The notes below the pieces were generated by a model that made no database searches, was not told the origin of the DNA, and saw nothing but the letters and a program-made list of their open reading frames with translations. DNA of 39,222 nucleotides from Candidatus Pacebacteria bacterium CG_4_10_14_0_8_um_filter_42_14 (GTDB taxonomy: Bacteria; Patescibacteriota; Microgenomatia; UBA1400; PJMF01). The stretch lies in contig PFLP01000044.1 of NCBI GenBank assembly GCA_002784625.1, positions 1 through 39,222 of the forward strand, given 5' to 3'. The position numbers and the translations under genes are program-made. This document shows, piece by piece, positions 23,815-32,463 of the stretch. Each line of letters starts with the position of its first letter. The stretch's first letter is position 1.

Positions 23815-24212
23815 GGAAGCCTAATTTCTTTCTCTATTCGCGCCACGTCGGCAGCAATAGTGTCCCTCATTTTCTCCAGACTGTCAAAATTCTTTGGCGA
23901 TCTGATAAATAACCCGACTCTAAATAGAACAGTTTGGTCATAAATATTTTCACTAAAGTCCAAAATAAAAATCTCTAAAACATTCTCCGTTTCGTTTTTC
24001 ACCAGGCGCGGGCCGAAGTAGAGAGCGCCTTTATAAATATTTTTGTCAACTTTCACCAAACAGCCGTAAACTCCAGGCATTTCTTGTTCTGGAGGGGGCA
24101 TGAGTTTGGGATTTAGATTTATAGTCGGAGAATTTATGGTTCTGCCGGTCTTATCGCCGCTTAGAACGGTGGCAGAGATCCAATTGGAATTTTTTGAGTC
24201 AGTTTGAGTCAT
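23811..24212 (-). CDS. Stand-alone riboflavin kinase
   Basis: The enzyme phosphorylates riboflavin to FMN. The 133 residues match the C-terminal kinase domain of bifunctional RibF: GDKTGRTINSPTINLNP (with the PTxN nucleotide/Mg site), PGVYGCLVKV, YKGALYFGPRLV, NVLEIFILDF (catalytic-glutamate strand), and a C-terminal FDSLEKMRDTIAADV helix. The FMN adenylyltransferase (FAD synthetase) half is not present. If none exists elsewhere, the cell would make FMN but not FAD from this protein. It precedes the EamA transporter with an ATGA overlap. A TATAAT lies 15 nt before the ATG. The start at 24212 leaves a 15-residue leader before the domain. Confidence 0.85.
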   Translation of the reverse strand: MTQTDSKNSNWISATVLSGDKTGRTINSPTINLNPKLMPPPEQEMPGVYGCLVKVDKNIYKGALYFGPRLVKNETENVLEIFILDFSENIYDQTVLFRVGLFIRSPKNFDSLEKMRDTIAADVARIEKEIRLP

Positions 24213-24227
24213 TTGTGAGTAGATGGA

Positions 24228-24233
24228 ATTATA
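24228..24233 (-). promoter_or_regulatory. -10 box TATAAT before the riboflavin kinase gene
   Basis: A perfect TATAAT on the minus strand lies 15 bases before ATG 24212, in the gap after the upstream gene's stop (24238). The predicted leader is about 8 nt. It would drive the kinase-EamA pair. Confidence 0.45.
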
Positions 24234-24237
24234 CAGC

Positions 24238-25248
24238 TTAAACAGCCTTAGTTGGAATTCTAAGTCTTCGTCTTTCTGATTCAGAAAGATTGTTGTATAG
24301 CTCGTCGACTAAGTCTTGTGAAAGTTGCAGATGATCATAAGTCCCGCTAAATAAACCTCCTACCTTGCCAAAAGATTTAGTTCCGGTCGGATCAAACATT
24401 TTTTGTAAATGTAAGGGGTCCATTTGCTCTAAGATTTTGGAAGTTGTTCTGCGCATCAAGGAATCAGCAAATATTTTTTCCATTTGTCTAGAGTTTGCTG
24501 TACTCATAAAACCGTTAAAAGCTTCGTAATTACGGCTAGCAAACTGTTCTTTTAAGAGATTAGGATCAATTCCCAACTTTTTGAGAAAGGGCGCCAAGGC
24601 GTTGTTATAAATCCATTCTTGAGTAAACGCATGAATTTGGTTTGTTCCTAAAATTGCGTCAGAAATTGACATTGTTACTAAAAGTGACCAGATGTTTTGT
24701 TCTTTTAACTTTATCTCCGTCTTTGAACCGTCTTCTGCAGCAACCGTGGTTGTGACAACGTCTCCCTCATTTTTGACATCTAATATTGTTGGGTTATCGG
24801 GCATGACCAATTTTTCATTTTCAGAGTCAAGAGAAATAGCAATATTTTTGACCGCTTCTTGTCTTTTCAGCCACTCGTTTTCCATCGCAAGCAGGGAATC
24901 ACTCAACCCCGCATCCATCTCGCTCATGGTGGCAAGCTCTTCGCGTTTTTTTTCAACCAAGTCTCGAATTAGTCTCAGTTGCTCTCCAGTTATCAAGTTA
25001 CCTGTTTTTATTAATTCTGCAATTCTTACGACCCCAACTCCAATGTCCTGCGCAGTCATTTCTTGATCTATTTTTAAAGCTAACTCGTCGGGGTTTGCGG
25101 TGGAACTATCTTGATCTGGGCCAAGAACCCATGGTTGTTGGAGCGGGTTATCTTGAGTTAAGCCAGCAGGACCCTTGTCAGGGTTAGTAACTTGCCAATC
25201 GTCGAGTTTTGTGTTGGCGGGATTATTCTGTAAATCTACTTCAGGCAT
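24238..25248 (-). CDS. Hypothetical soluble helical protein
   Basis: The product is 336 residues with no signal peptide and no membrane segment. The first 75 residues are polar, proline/asparagine-rich and probably disordered. Residues about 80-130 are helical (IAELIKTGNLITGEQLRLIR, then VEKKREELATM). A short beta segment (about 150-180, NEGDVVTTTVAAEDGSKTEI) precedes a helical C-terminal domain with WSLLVTMSISDAILGTNQIH. I do not recognise a family. It is divergent from the 1360-residue coiled-coil gene, with a 144-base shared upstream region, which hints at a common job. A weak TGATACCTT lies 9 nt upstream of the ATG. Confidence 0.7.
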   Translation of the reverse strand: MPEVDLQNNPANTKLDDWQVTNPDKGPAGLTQDNPLQQPWVLGPDQDSSTANPDELALKIDQEMTAQDIGVGVVRIAELIKTGNLITGEQLRLIRDLVEKKREELATMSEMDAGLSDSLLAMENEWLKRQEAVKNIAISLDSENEKLVMPDNPTILDVKNEGDVVTTTVAAEDGSKTEIKLKEQNIWSLLVTMSISDAILGTNQIHAFTQEWIYNNALAPFLKKLGIDPNLLKEQFASRNYEAFNGFMSTANSRQMEKIFADSLMRRTTSKILEQMDPLHLQKMFDPTGTKSFGKVGGLFSGTYDHLQLSQDLVDELYNNLSESERRRLRIPTKAV

Positions 25249-25378
25249 TATGAGATAAAGGTATCACAACATTTTTTTGACGTCTACATGCGGACGCGCT
25301 GATTAATTGTGTTTTTGATCTATTTTGAATACTTTATGAGTAGAAGGAAGCAAACATGAACTTGTCTGGTGAGTGAGG

Positions 25379-25384
25379 TATAAT
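25379..25384 (+). promoter_or_regulatory. -10 box TATAAT abutting the 25393 gene
   Basis: A perfect TATAAT ends eight bases before ATG 25393. GGAG lies in the gap but only 2 nt from the ATG, too close to act as a Shine-Dalgarno, so a leaderless start fits better. Confidence 0.55.
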
Positions 25385-25392
25385 TTGGAGAT

Positions 25393-28300
25393 ATGGTTAG
25401 TCCAGAAGAAGTAGCTAATAGTCAAAATGACACAGCAATTCAAGATCCAAAGAAGGATCATGAGGCTGTTGTGGATTTTAGAGCTGAGCTTGGAACAATA
25501 TTGCTTAAGGTAACAGCCGGCGCCGCCGGGTATGACACCAGAAAAAAAGTTCAACTAAAAATCAATAGAATTATCAAATTAACCCACGGTAAGCTTTCCA
25601 CCACTGATTATACAGAATTCTCAGATATGGTAGAAAGAATATTGACAAGTCCGTCATTGAACTCGATGGTGTCAGAAGTTGTTGTAGCTCCGACTCCATC
25701 TGTTTTGCAAGTCGCTGATAATAATAGAGCTGATCAAGATGCGCCACCAAATAGAAGAATTTTCGACATCAAAGGTCCTCAGGCATTCATTTTACAAAGA
25801 ATTAGTCACTATAATTCGTTACTAAGTACTATTTCCGGAAGCTTGGCTCAAGACGAGAGGAAAAAAATAGAAGCCGAGATTCAAGAGCAATTTCCTGTAG
25901 ACACCGAATTACGAGATTCGGTTTCCAAGCTAAGAGAGCTCAGGGAAGAAATTGAAAGTGAAATAACGTTAATTGATTCTGTTTCTCCGTCTAGTGTTGA
26001 TTCGGCAAGAGATAAAGCAGCTGAGATATCCAAGCTAAATAGTGTGATTAACGCTGCTAGTGATGTTATTTCACAATTTGAACTGCTCGAAACAGAGGTG
26101 TGGAAAATATCAGCAGCGAATGATATCGGCGAGTCTGCGGGAATGGAAATAATCAGTCGCAAAACTCCAGATGTTGTAGGGCTTAGTCCAAAGGATTCAA
26201 TTAACGCAATTATTAACTTTTTAGAAGAATTGCAGGCTGCACGAAGTAGTCTTATTGGTAAGATAGAGCAGATGCGAGGCTCCGATGGCCAGGGTCAGGA
26301 TAGAGCAGCCTTTATTGAAGAAAAATATCTTGTTGAAATAGAGGCAAAAATTGAGGAAGCAGAGGATGTAGTGGCATCTTTCTGGAAACAGCATGCGGCA
26401 GATCTTTATGAACAATTAAATCCATCATCTCCAGAATCGTTGCTCTCGACAATTAATAACATTGAAAAGGGGTTGAGAATAGAAGAAATAAATTCAGCAA
26501 AACAAGCTGTTAGCGCCGCGACGCGAGAATTATCAAGATTAGCTGAAGCCAAAAGTAACGGAGCCTCAGTGACAGATAGCGAAATCTTAATTGCTCAGAA
26601 GAGATTGGATGAGGTTCAGAAATTATTAGAAAGTGTCGACTTGAGAATGGCTGTTGCAAGGCAGGTGGGAGAAGTTAATCGTTTGGCATTAGAACTAGAA
26701 GAAGGCGGGTTAGCTACGGCAGAAGAACTTGATCAGGCAAAGAAGATTTTGCAAGAACTGGAGATAAACCTAAAACAGAGTTCTATAAGCCCACAAGAGT
26801 TCTTGGTGATATATAAAGACTTGTCTGAAAAATGGAACCAGCTTCAACAAGAGGTTGACGACACTTTTAGTAGAACTGAATTTGCAAGTGGTGAGAATAG
26901 AATTCTTAAATTGGTTAACAGCGAATTGATAGCTATCCAACTAAGATTGGAGGCAATCGCATCAAGACTTGACCTTACTAAAAATGTTGATTTTAGACTG
27001 CATCGAGAATCTTTAATGAAATCATCGGCGGCATTTGCTATAGATTTTTTTAATAGTGGCCAGGCCGCAACAAAAAGAAGAATTCCTGAATATAGGGATA
27101 TGGCGTGGATGAATTACACTCCGGAAAGACTTGCTTGTGCAGTTTGGGATTATGCAATGCATCTCATTGACGTTAATGCTAACGGACAAAATGTATTTGT
27201 GCCCTTATCACTTTTTGACAAAACAATTCCAATTAATGACAAACCGAATATAGATGTTTTAATCAAAGGGTTTGGAAATCTTGGAGTTGTTTTCCCAGAT
27301 GATCCCGATAGAGCTGCAAAATTTGCGCCCCTCGCTGGAAAACTCGCCGTAGATTTTTCTCGCATGGAAAAAATTCATGCTTTCGGCTGCGGCGTCTCGT
27401 CGGCAGATTCATCTAATGATAGCGCGACTTTAATAAATTTTCTTTTAAGTGATGCGGGAAGAATGACTGCGCAAGAGTTTCAGAGAATTTTTGAGATTGG
27501 TAGTGGTTATTTAGATGTTGAAGGATCGGGAGTGACTCATGGTTCATTAATATTAAGCGGCTTAAAAATGTGGGAGTTTATTAATGAACCAACGCGGTAC
27601 GACGCTGGAATTTTTGCTGGAACGCGGCCAGGAGAGAAGCCCACTGTTTTGCGCCACGTTTTAGAAAAGAATCCTCTTACCGATCATCCGGCCGTGGTCG
27701 AGGGAAGAGTTGGCGCCCGCGGAAGGTCTGTAAGAATTTTTGCTAAGCGATATCTGCAGAGATTAATTCTTGGAAAAATTAATGATGGGGAGAGCATTCC
27801 TTGGGAAGTCGAATTTGCAGCCGAAATAGCGAGAAAGAGAGATGCTCAGGGAAGACCAACTGAAACTTTATCAGAGCAAGCAGCTAGAAAGTTGAAAATT
27901 GGCACAAAATGGTTTACTCGGGAATTATACGGAACAGAAAAGCCAGGAAAAAATAACATTGGAGAAATAGTTGGTGAACCTGGAAGTTTTTACGAGAAAT
28001 TTTTGATGACCGATGTCGTTGGTGGAGGACACAGCACTACGGAAATATTCGGAGCGGATTCTAGGCATTTTGATAATTATGACGTCATCTATGCTCAGCA
28101 CCACTCTGAGTTGTTGGCAACTTATTGGGGCTTGCATTACAAAGCAGAGGGACAAAAACTAGTTAAAAGAACTGGGAAAACCGAACTAGATGCGTGGTTC
28201 CCTATGGTTGATAGGGCCAGCGGACCAACTTCGGCAACAACTGGTGGGATTCCAAAAGGGTTTACGTCAGCAACTTGTTATAGTGGAAAGTTGTCAGAGA

Positions 28301-29475
28301 ACACTCTGGAGGGTTTTCAAGGCAGCGATGGTAGCGTTGCTCCGAGAAATACCTGGGATCTATTTTTTGCCTTCTTTCAAACTATGTTGGACAGATATTG
28401 GTATATTCCAGATGGAGAAAGAGAGGGAATTACGCTTAGGGAGAGGCTATTGTTGTCACCCGACGTCAAAAACTTTTTAAAAACTCAATTTAAAGATGCA
28501 ATAAGCGCTGAAGAAAATATTCTGCCGTGGCAAGAACAAATCGAACTCTCATACAATCTATACAAGTTATTCTGGTATGGTTCTGGCAAAAATTGGCACA
28601 CAATAATTCGACAAGCTAAACATGGTGCAAGCGGAAACGAGTTTGATCCATCTCTTGCTGATTATGTAAAAAAAATGTTTTCAAGGAACGCAAACTATGT
28701 TCTCACAAGAGACAGAGGAAGAGAAACATTTACTTGGACAAACGATGAAGAATACCAGAAATTTAATGCCGTTAGAATTTGGCTAGAAAAGTGGTGGAAA
28801 AGTGGCCCTGATAATGATATTTCTAGAAGAAAAAAATTGTACGTCCCTCCAAAACCAAAATCTGTGCCCGCGAAGACCACTGGTGGCGAGATTTATGATT
28901 TGCCCGTTACGGATTTACTTTGGGAGCAAGCAGTTGAGTTTACCAAAAAACCAACAAAGTATCATAGACACGTAGATGGAAGGAAACCAGGACCAACAAG
29001 GCCTCAGTCAGTGACTAGAATTGCCACCAACATTGATGAATTTATGTATGTTCCAGATGACGTGGCTCGCATGACCCCGCTACAGAGGTTGATATTAGAG
29101 AGTCCAATGAATAATGAGATTATGAAGTTACAAAAATTGTTCATTGCTTATTTCTTTATTGGAGATGTATACAGAGAACAAAATACAAAGCAAATGTCAG
29201 ATCAAGATATTCTGGCATTCTACGCATTGTTTTCATTTAGATTTTGGAAGGAGAGCGAAGAATTTACTCACCTTAAAGTTCCAAAAATATACAAGAAGAT
29301 GCTTATTCAGCTTAGGGACTTTATTGAGTCTAAGGCTGCTGACCCGATATATAATGGATTGGGATATTTTAGCGTTGAGGAAGTTACCGAGATGCTTAAG
29401 GCAGCTGGTATCCCAATGGGACTTATGCAAACAGTGAATGCATTTCAAGAGGTGGCAAAAAGCATGCGAACTTAG
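25393..29475 (+). CDS. Large coiled-coil protein of unknown function
   Basis: The product is 1360 residues with no signal peptide or membrane span, so it is likely cytoplasmic. Residues about 110-560 are dominated by long charged helices with heptad character (DSVSKLRELREEIESEI, AAREQ-type and EELDQAKKILQELEINLKQ stretches). Residues about 570-1360 appear globular, with many aromatic and basic residues, including VWDYAMHLIDV, GCGVSSADSSND, WYIPDGEREGITLRERLLLS and VTRIATNIDEFMYVPDDV. I recognise no catalytic motif or family. It is the only long plus-strand gene in the secretion-like region and is divergent from the 24238-25248 gene. Codon and base use look like those of its neighbours. It may be a lineage-specific structural or partner protein. 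Confidence 0.8.
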   Translation: MVSPEEVANSQNDTAIQDPKKDHEAVVDFRAELGTILLKVTAGAAGYDTRKKVQLKINRIIKLTHGKLSTTDYTEFSDMVERILTSPSLNSMVSEVVVAPTPSVLQVADNNRADQDAPPNRRIFDIKGPQAFILQRISHYNSLLSTISGSLAQDERKKIEAEIQEQFPVDTELRDSVSKLRELREEIESEITLIDSVSPSSVDSARDKAAEISKLNSVINAASDVISQFELLETEVWKISAANDIGESAGMEIISRKTPDVVGLSPKDSINAIINFLEELQAARSSLIGKIEQMRGSDGQGQDRAAFIEEKYLVEIEAKIEEAEDVVASFWKQHAADLYEQLNPSSPESLLSTINNIEKGLRIEEINSAKQAVSAATRELSRLAEAKSNGASVTDSEILIAQKRLDEVQKLLESVDLRMAVARQVGEVNRLALELEEGGLATAEELDQAKKILQELEINLKQSSISPQEFLVIYKDLSEKWNQLQQEVDDTFSRTEFASGENRILKLVNSELIAIQLRLEAIASRLDLTKNVDFRLHRESLMKSSAAFAIDFFNSGQAATKRRIPEYRDMAWMNYTPERLACAVWDYAMHLIDVNANGQNVFVPLSLFDKTIPINDKPNIDVLIKGFGNLGVVFPDDPDRAAKFAPLAGKLAVDFSRMEKIHAFGCGVSSADSSNDSATLINFLLSDAGRMTAQEFQRIFEIGSGYLDVEGSGVTHGSLILSGLKMWEFINEPTRYDAGIFAGTRPGEKPTVLRHVLEKNPLTDHPAVVEGRVGARGRSVRIFAKRYLQRLILGKINDGESIPWEVEFAAEIARKRDAQGRPTETLSEQAARKLKIGTKWFTRELYGTEKPGKNNIGEIVGEPGSFYEKFLMTDVVGGGHSTTEIFGADSRHFDNYDVIYAQHHSELLATYWGLHYKAEGQKLVKRTGKTELDAWFPMVDRASGPTSATTGGIPKGFTSATCYSGKLSENTLEGFQGSDGSVAPRNTWDLFFAFFQTMLDRYWYIPDGEREGITLRERLLLSPDVKNFLKTQFKDAISAEENILPWQEQIELSYNLYKLFWYGSGKNWHTIIRQAKHGASGNEFDPSLADYVKKMFSRNANYVLTRDRGRETFTWTNDEEYQKFNAVRIWLEKWWKSGPDNDISRRKKLYVPPKPKSVPAKTTGGEIYDLPVTDLLWEQAVEFTKKPTKYHRHVDGRKPGPTRPQSVTRIATNIDEFMYVPDDVARMTPLQRLILESPMNNEIMKLQKLFIAYFFIGDVYREQNTKQMSDQDILAFYALFSFRFWKESEEFTHLKVPKIYKKMLIQLRDFIESKAADPIYNGLGYFSVEEVTEMLKAAGIPMGLMQTVNAFQEVAKSMRT

Positions 29476-29661
29476 TCCAATTTATGCGGATAAAGATTCG
29501 AAGTCGCTTTTTCCGGAGGTTGAAACTCGGATCCAGAGATCGAGGTGTTTAGAATTGAATTATTTATTTTTTTATTCGATGGATCCTTTTTTCTTGGAAC
29601 CATTATTTTCTTTATCGTAGAGATAATTTGTATATATAATTTACTCATAAATAATAGAATG

Positions 29662-31494
29662 CTACTCGGCTCCCAAATCGTCTGGAACGGTTCCGTCTCT
29701 TTGAGCAGCTGATTCGGGTGGTTGCTCTCCCTTAATCTTTGTTGAGTCTTCCTTGATTGCGTCTTTTGATGTGCCTCGCTTCTGAGTATTCATTAGCCCA
29801 AGCCTATTAAGCGCTGCAGAAACTGCTGCCGTACCCCTAAGGACATTCTCTCCTTTAGCACCCAATTTTTCGACTGCACTTACTCCCTTAAGAATAAGTG
29901 GTGATGCCATTGCTCCAGCGGATAAGCCAGTTCCCCAGGCCATGCCACTCTTCGCACCCTCGGACACATCTTCTCCTTTTCTGCGTGCACGTATCGCGCC
30001 AACGCCAGCTCCTAATGCCCCTCCAAGTCCGATTGCAACTGGAGCGGCCGCTATTCTCGCCCCTGTGTTCACGATATTCTTAGCATTCATCCCCAACGGC
30101 ATCTTACCACTCCATGCATTTTTCATTCTCCCCCCAGCCCACCCAGCTATCTCTCCACCAATCCCATCGTTAGCTCCAAGAGATGTTTTGATCTTTTTCA
30201 CTAGTTCTGGCAGGGCTAAAAGAAGCGCAAACCCAAGAAGTGGTCCAGCTACTCCCGAAGCACCATTGCCAACTAAGAAAGGAGGCATAAAACCACCAGT
30301 CTGAACTGATGAACCAGTTTTTTTACCAGCCTCAGTGAATTCGTAAAAAAGCACAACGACGAGGAGAACGGCGGGGAAAGCTGCAAGATTTCCAACCAAG
30401 TTTTTAAACCAGGGCATAAAGGCATTTTTTCCAGGGATGGCTCCAAGCATAAGAAATATTGGCGCAGTGACGACGCCAATGATTATGGAAGCATATGATT
30501 TCAGCAGTTCAAAAAAGAGGCGAAAAATTCCAATGACTACGGCAATACCTAGAACGACAGCCAGAGTAAGACCGCCAATAAAAGAAATAATTCCTTGAAC
30601 AGAGTCATTTACGTTGGCCAAGGAATCAATCAGCACATTAATTAGATTTGTCACTTGACCATCTTTGTATAAGCCTATGATGGAGCCGAGCAGGTTGCCG
30701 CCCAACTGAAAAATATTCATACTAATAATATCAGCACCTATAGCCCCAGATTTTGTCAGATCAGAAAAAAGTCCAACGATCATAAACATACTTAGATACA
30801 TGAGATCGATAAGAAAGCCCGCGATAGCATAGGAGAAAGTCACAAGGATAAGACTAATGATGATAGAAGGAATGGCCTGTTGGGCTGTAATAGCTGCTTG
30901 ACCGCCGATTTTTTGGCGAAACATAATCATAAAGCCAATGACGATGAAAATGATGATGAAGAAATAATAAGAGATGTTACGGAATTTTTTCCAGAGATCG
31001 AGGATTGGGTCTAAGGAAGCGAAACCAAGTCCTTGGGCGTAAGCAGGCTGAACTCCGGCGGTTTTCATAACGTCAGCTACATAGCGACTCGTCTGGGCGG
31101 GTGGATAAGCATACATGCCGACGATGGCTCTGGTTAGGCCGTTAACTGCGCCACTGCCTGTTGAGAAGGATACGGTTGAGCTTGATGGAAGTGAATCTAG
31201 AGTTGATGGGAAACTATCAGATTTTTTTGGAGGAGCCGCTTCCCCCATGATGTCATACACCCACTCCATGGCGACGAAACGAGTGGTGTTTTTGACGAGA
31301 CATTCTAGAGAAGGTGATTCGCAGAACTCAGTAGCAGCTCTGTAAGCATCTAGCTCTTCGCTGAAGATGCCGTAGCTATTTCCAGTTGGATCAATGGGAT
31401 TTCCTCCATCGCCTTCTGCAGCTTGCACTGGCGCCACCGAAACAATCAGAGCAACCAACAAAAACAAGACGGTAGTGAGGAGCCGTTTCCACAT
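29662..31494 (-). CDS. VirB6/TrbL-like polytopic membrane protein
   Basis: The product is 610 residues. A signal-like first segment (LLTTVLFLLVALIVSVAPVQA) is followed by an exported loop of about 130 residues. About six or seven membrane segments follow between residues 170 and 440, for example SYYFFIIIFIVIGFMIMF and LTLAVVLGIAVVIGIFRLFF. The glycine/lysine-rich tail (about 445-610) is probably cytoplasmic. Topology and the gated-loop composition (FLMLGAIPGKNAFMPWFKNLVG) resemble the VirB6/TrbL/PrgH channel proteins of T4SS. Family assignment rests on topology and neighbours, not a specific motif. It has its own perfect extended -10. It converges with the 25393 gene across a 186-base gap that holds AT-rich sequence and no clear terminator. 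Confidence 0.72.
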   Translation of the reverse strand: MWKRLLTTVLFLLVALIVSVAPVQAAEGDGGNPIDPTGNSYGIFSEELDAYRAATEFCESPSLECLVKNTTRFVAMEWVYDIMGEAAPPKKSDSFPSTLDSLPSSSTVSFSTGSGAVNGLTRAIVGMYAYPPAQTSRYVADVMKTAGVQPAYAQGLGFASLDPILDLWKKFRNISYYFFIIIFIVIGFMIMFRQKIGGQAAITAQQAIPSIIISLILVTFSYAIAGFLIDLMYLSMFMIVGLFSDLTKSGAIGADIISMNIFQLGGNLLGSIIGLYKDGQVTNLINVLIDSLANVNDSVQGIISFIGGLTLAVVLGIAVVIGIFRLFFELLKSYASIIIGVVTAPIFLMLGAIPGKNAFMPWFKNLVGNLAAFPAVLLVVVLFYEFTEAGKKTGSSVQTGGFMPPFLVGNGASGVAGPLLGFALLLALPELVKKIKTSLGANDGIGGEIAGWAGGRMKNAWSGKMPLGMNAKNIVNTGARIAAAPVAIGLGGALGAGVGAIRARRKGEDVSEGAKSGMAWGTGLSAGAMASPLILKGVSAVEKLGAKGENVLRGTAAVSAALNRLGLMNTQKRGTSKDAIKEDSTKIKGEQPPESAAQRDGTVPDDLGAE

Positions 31495-31502
31495 ATGCGA
31501 TT

Positions 31503-31511
31503 ATTATAACA
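31503..31511 (-). promoter_or_regulatory. Extended -10 (TGT-TATAAT) for the VirB6-like gene
   Basis: On the minus strand TGTTATAAT ends eight bases before ATG 31494. It is divergent from the promoter at 31542-31570, so the 114-base gap is a two-way control region. Confidence 0.65.
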
Positions 31512-31541
31512 GGATTTCAGCCTGCAGCAGCCACGCAGCTA

Positions 31542-31570
31542 TTGATCACTTTTGCTATACATGCTATACC
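31542..31570 (+). promoter_or_regulatory. Promoter TTGATC-N17-TATACC (extended TGC) for the DHH-like gene
   Basis: The -35 is TTGATC (31542-31547), the spacer is 17 bases, and the -10 is TATACC (31565-31570), preceded by TGC. The predicted start near 31577 gives a leader of about 32 nt to ATG 31609, with no clear Shine-Dalgarno. Confidence 0.6.
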
Positions 31571-31608
31571 AATGATACTATTTCTCTGCCTCCCGCGAAG
31601 TTGTCTAT

Positions 31609-32463
31609 ATGATTGATGCAGCCAAGATTACTCAGGTTTCAGAGCTTTTTGCCCAAGCTAAAACAATTTTTGTAATGGTTCCTAGCCAAATTTCTGCAGA
31701 CCAGCGTGCGGGAGCAGAAGCCTTGGTTTCTAGCTTTGTTGGCGCGGGCAAGGAAGTCCAGTTTTTTTCACCAGAAGAAATTCACCACGAGTCGTTTCCT
31801 GAGTCGGAGGATGTTATTCCGCTTCACGAGCTTGGCAACCAAAATCTTTGCGTCAGTTTCGAGTATCTTCCCGAACAAGTTGATAATGTTAGCTACCACA
31901 TTGGGGAAAAAACTGGTCGATTTTATCTGACCATCCGTCCACAGAAAGGGCAGAAGCCCCTAGATCCTAAGACAGTGGAATATTCCTATACAGGTGCCGA
32001 AGCAGATCTGATTTTTACAGTTGGGGTGAAAGATCTAACGGAATTAGAACAGCTATATTTAGAGTATGAAGATTTTTTCAACAAGCTACCGATTATTAGC
32101 ATTAATTCTTTTGATCCAGAGTTTGCCGCTGCATCAGTGAACACGGGCAGCAGTCCCAGTGTTAGTCAGGAAGTGGCGCGGCTAATTTCTGATCTTGGCC
32201 TGGATATATCTTCTGATTCAGCCACGAAGCTGTTATTTGGTATCGAGTCGGCCACCAAAAATTTCTCTTCACGAACTGCCAATGCCGAGACTTTTGAAAC
32301 AGTTGGCAGACTTATGAGAAGTGGGGCCAGAAGAATTTCTCAACCAAATCCTCCTCAAGCGAATATTCCAGGAATTAAAACTCCAGCTACAATCGCTCCA
32401 TCAGGAGAAATTAAGGTTCAGGAAAAGAAGGCTGTTTCCAAGAAAAAAGTGGCTAAGGGATAA
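31609..32463 (+). CDS. Degenerate DHH/NrnA-like phosphoesterase homologue
   Basis: The product is 284 residues. The order of segments follows the DHH (RecJ/NrnA) fold: IFVMVPSQISADQRAGAEAL in place of the HxxPDxDAxGS motif I, GKEVQFFSPEE, ADLIFTVGVKDLTEL, PIISINSFDPEF in place of the IDHH motif III, then SVSQEVARLISDLGLDI, KLLFGIESATKNFSS and ETFETVGRLMRSGARR, as in NrnA. The metal-binding aspartates and histidines of motifs I and III are lost, so nuclease activity is unlikely. The last 50 residues are a lysine/proline-rich tail. It may bind a nucleotide or serve as a structural part; its position amid secretion genes is notable. It overlaps the convergent DUF4143 gene by 11 bases. Confidence 0.6.
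   Translation: MIDAAKITQVSELFAQAKTIFVMVPSQISADQRAGAEALVSSFVGAGKEVQFFSPEEIHHESFPESEDVIPLHELGNQNLCVSFEYLPEQVDNVSYHIGEKTGRFYLTIRPQKGQKPLDPKTVEYSYTGAEADLIFTVGVKDLTELEQLYLEYEDFFNKLPIISINSFDPEFAAASVNTGSSPSVSQEVARLISDLGLDISSDSATKLLFGIESATKNFSSRTANAETFETVGRLMRSGARRISQPNPPQANIPGIKTPATIAPSGEIKVQEKKAVSKKKVAKG

Noticed and set aside
29476-29661. Gap between convergent genes examined for a tRNA, sRNA or terminator
   Set aside because: Only AT-rich sequence with weak imperfect hairpins and two GGATCC sites is present; no cloverleaf or strong stem with T-tract was found.
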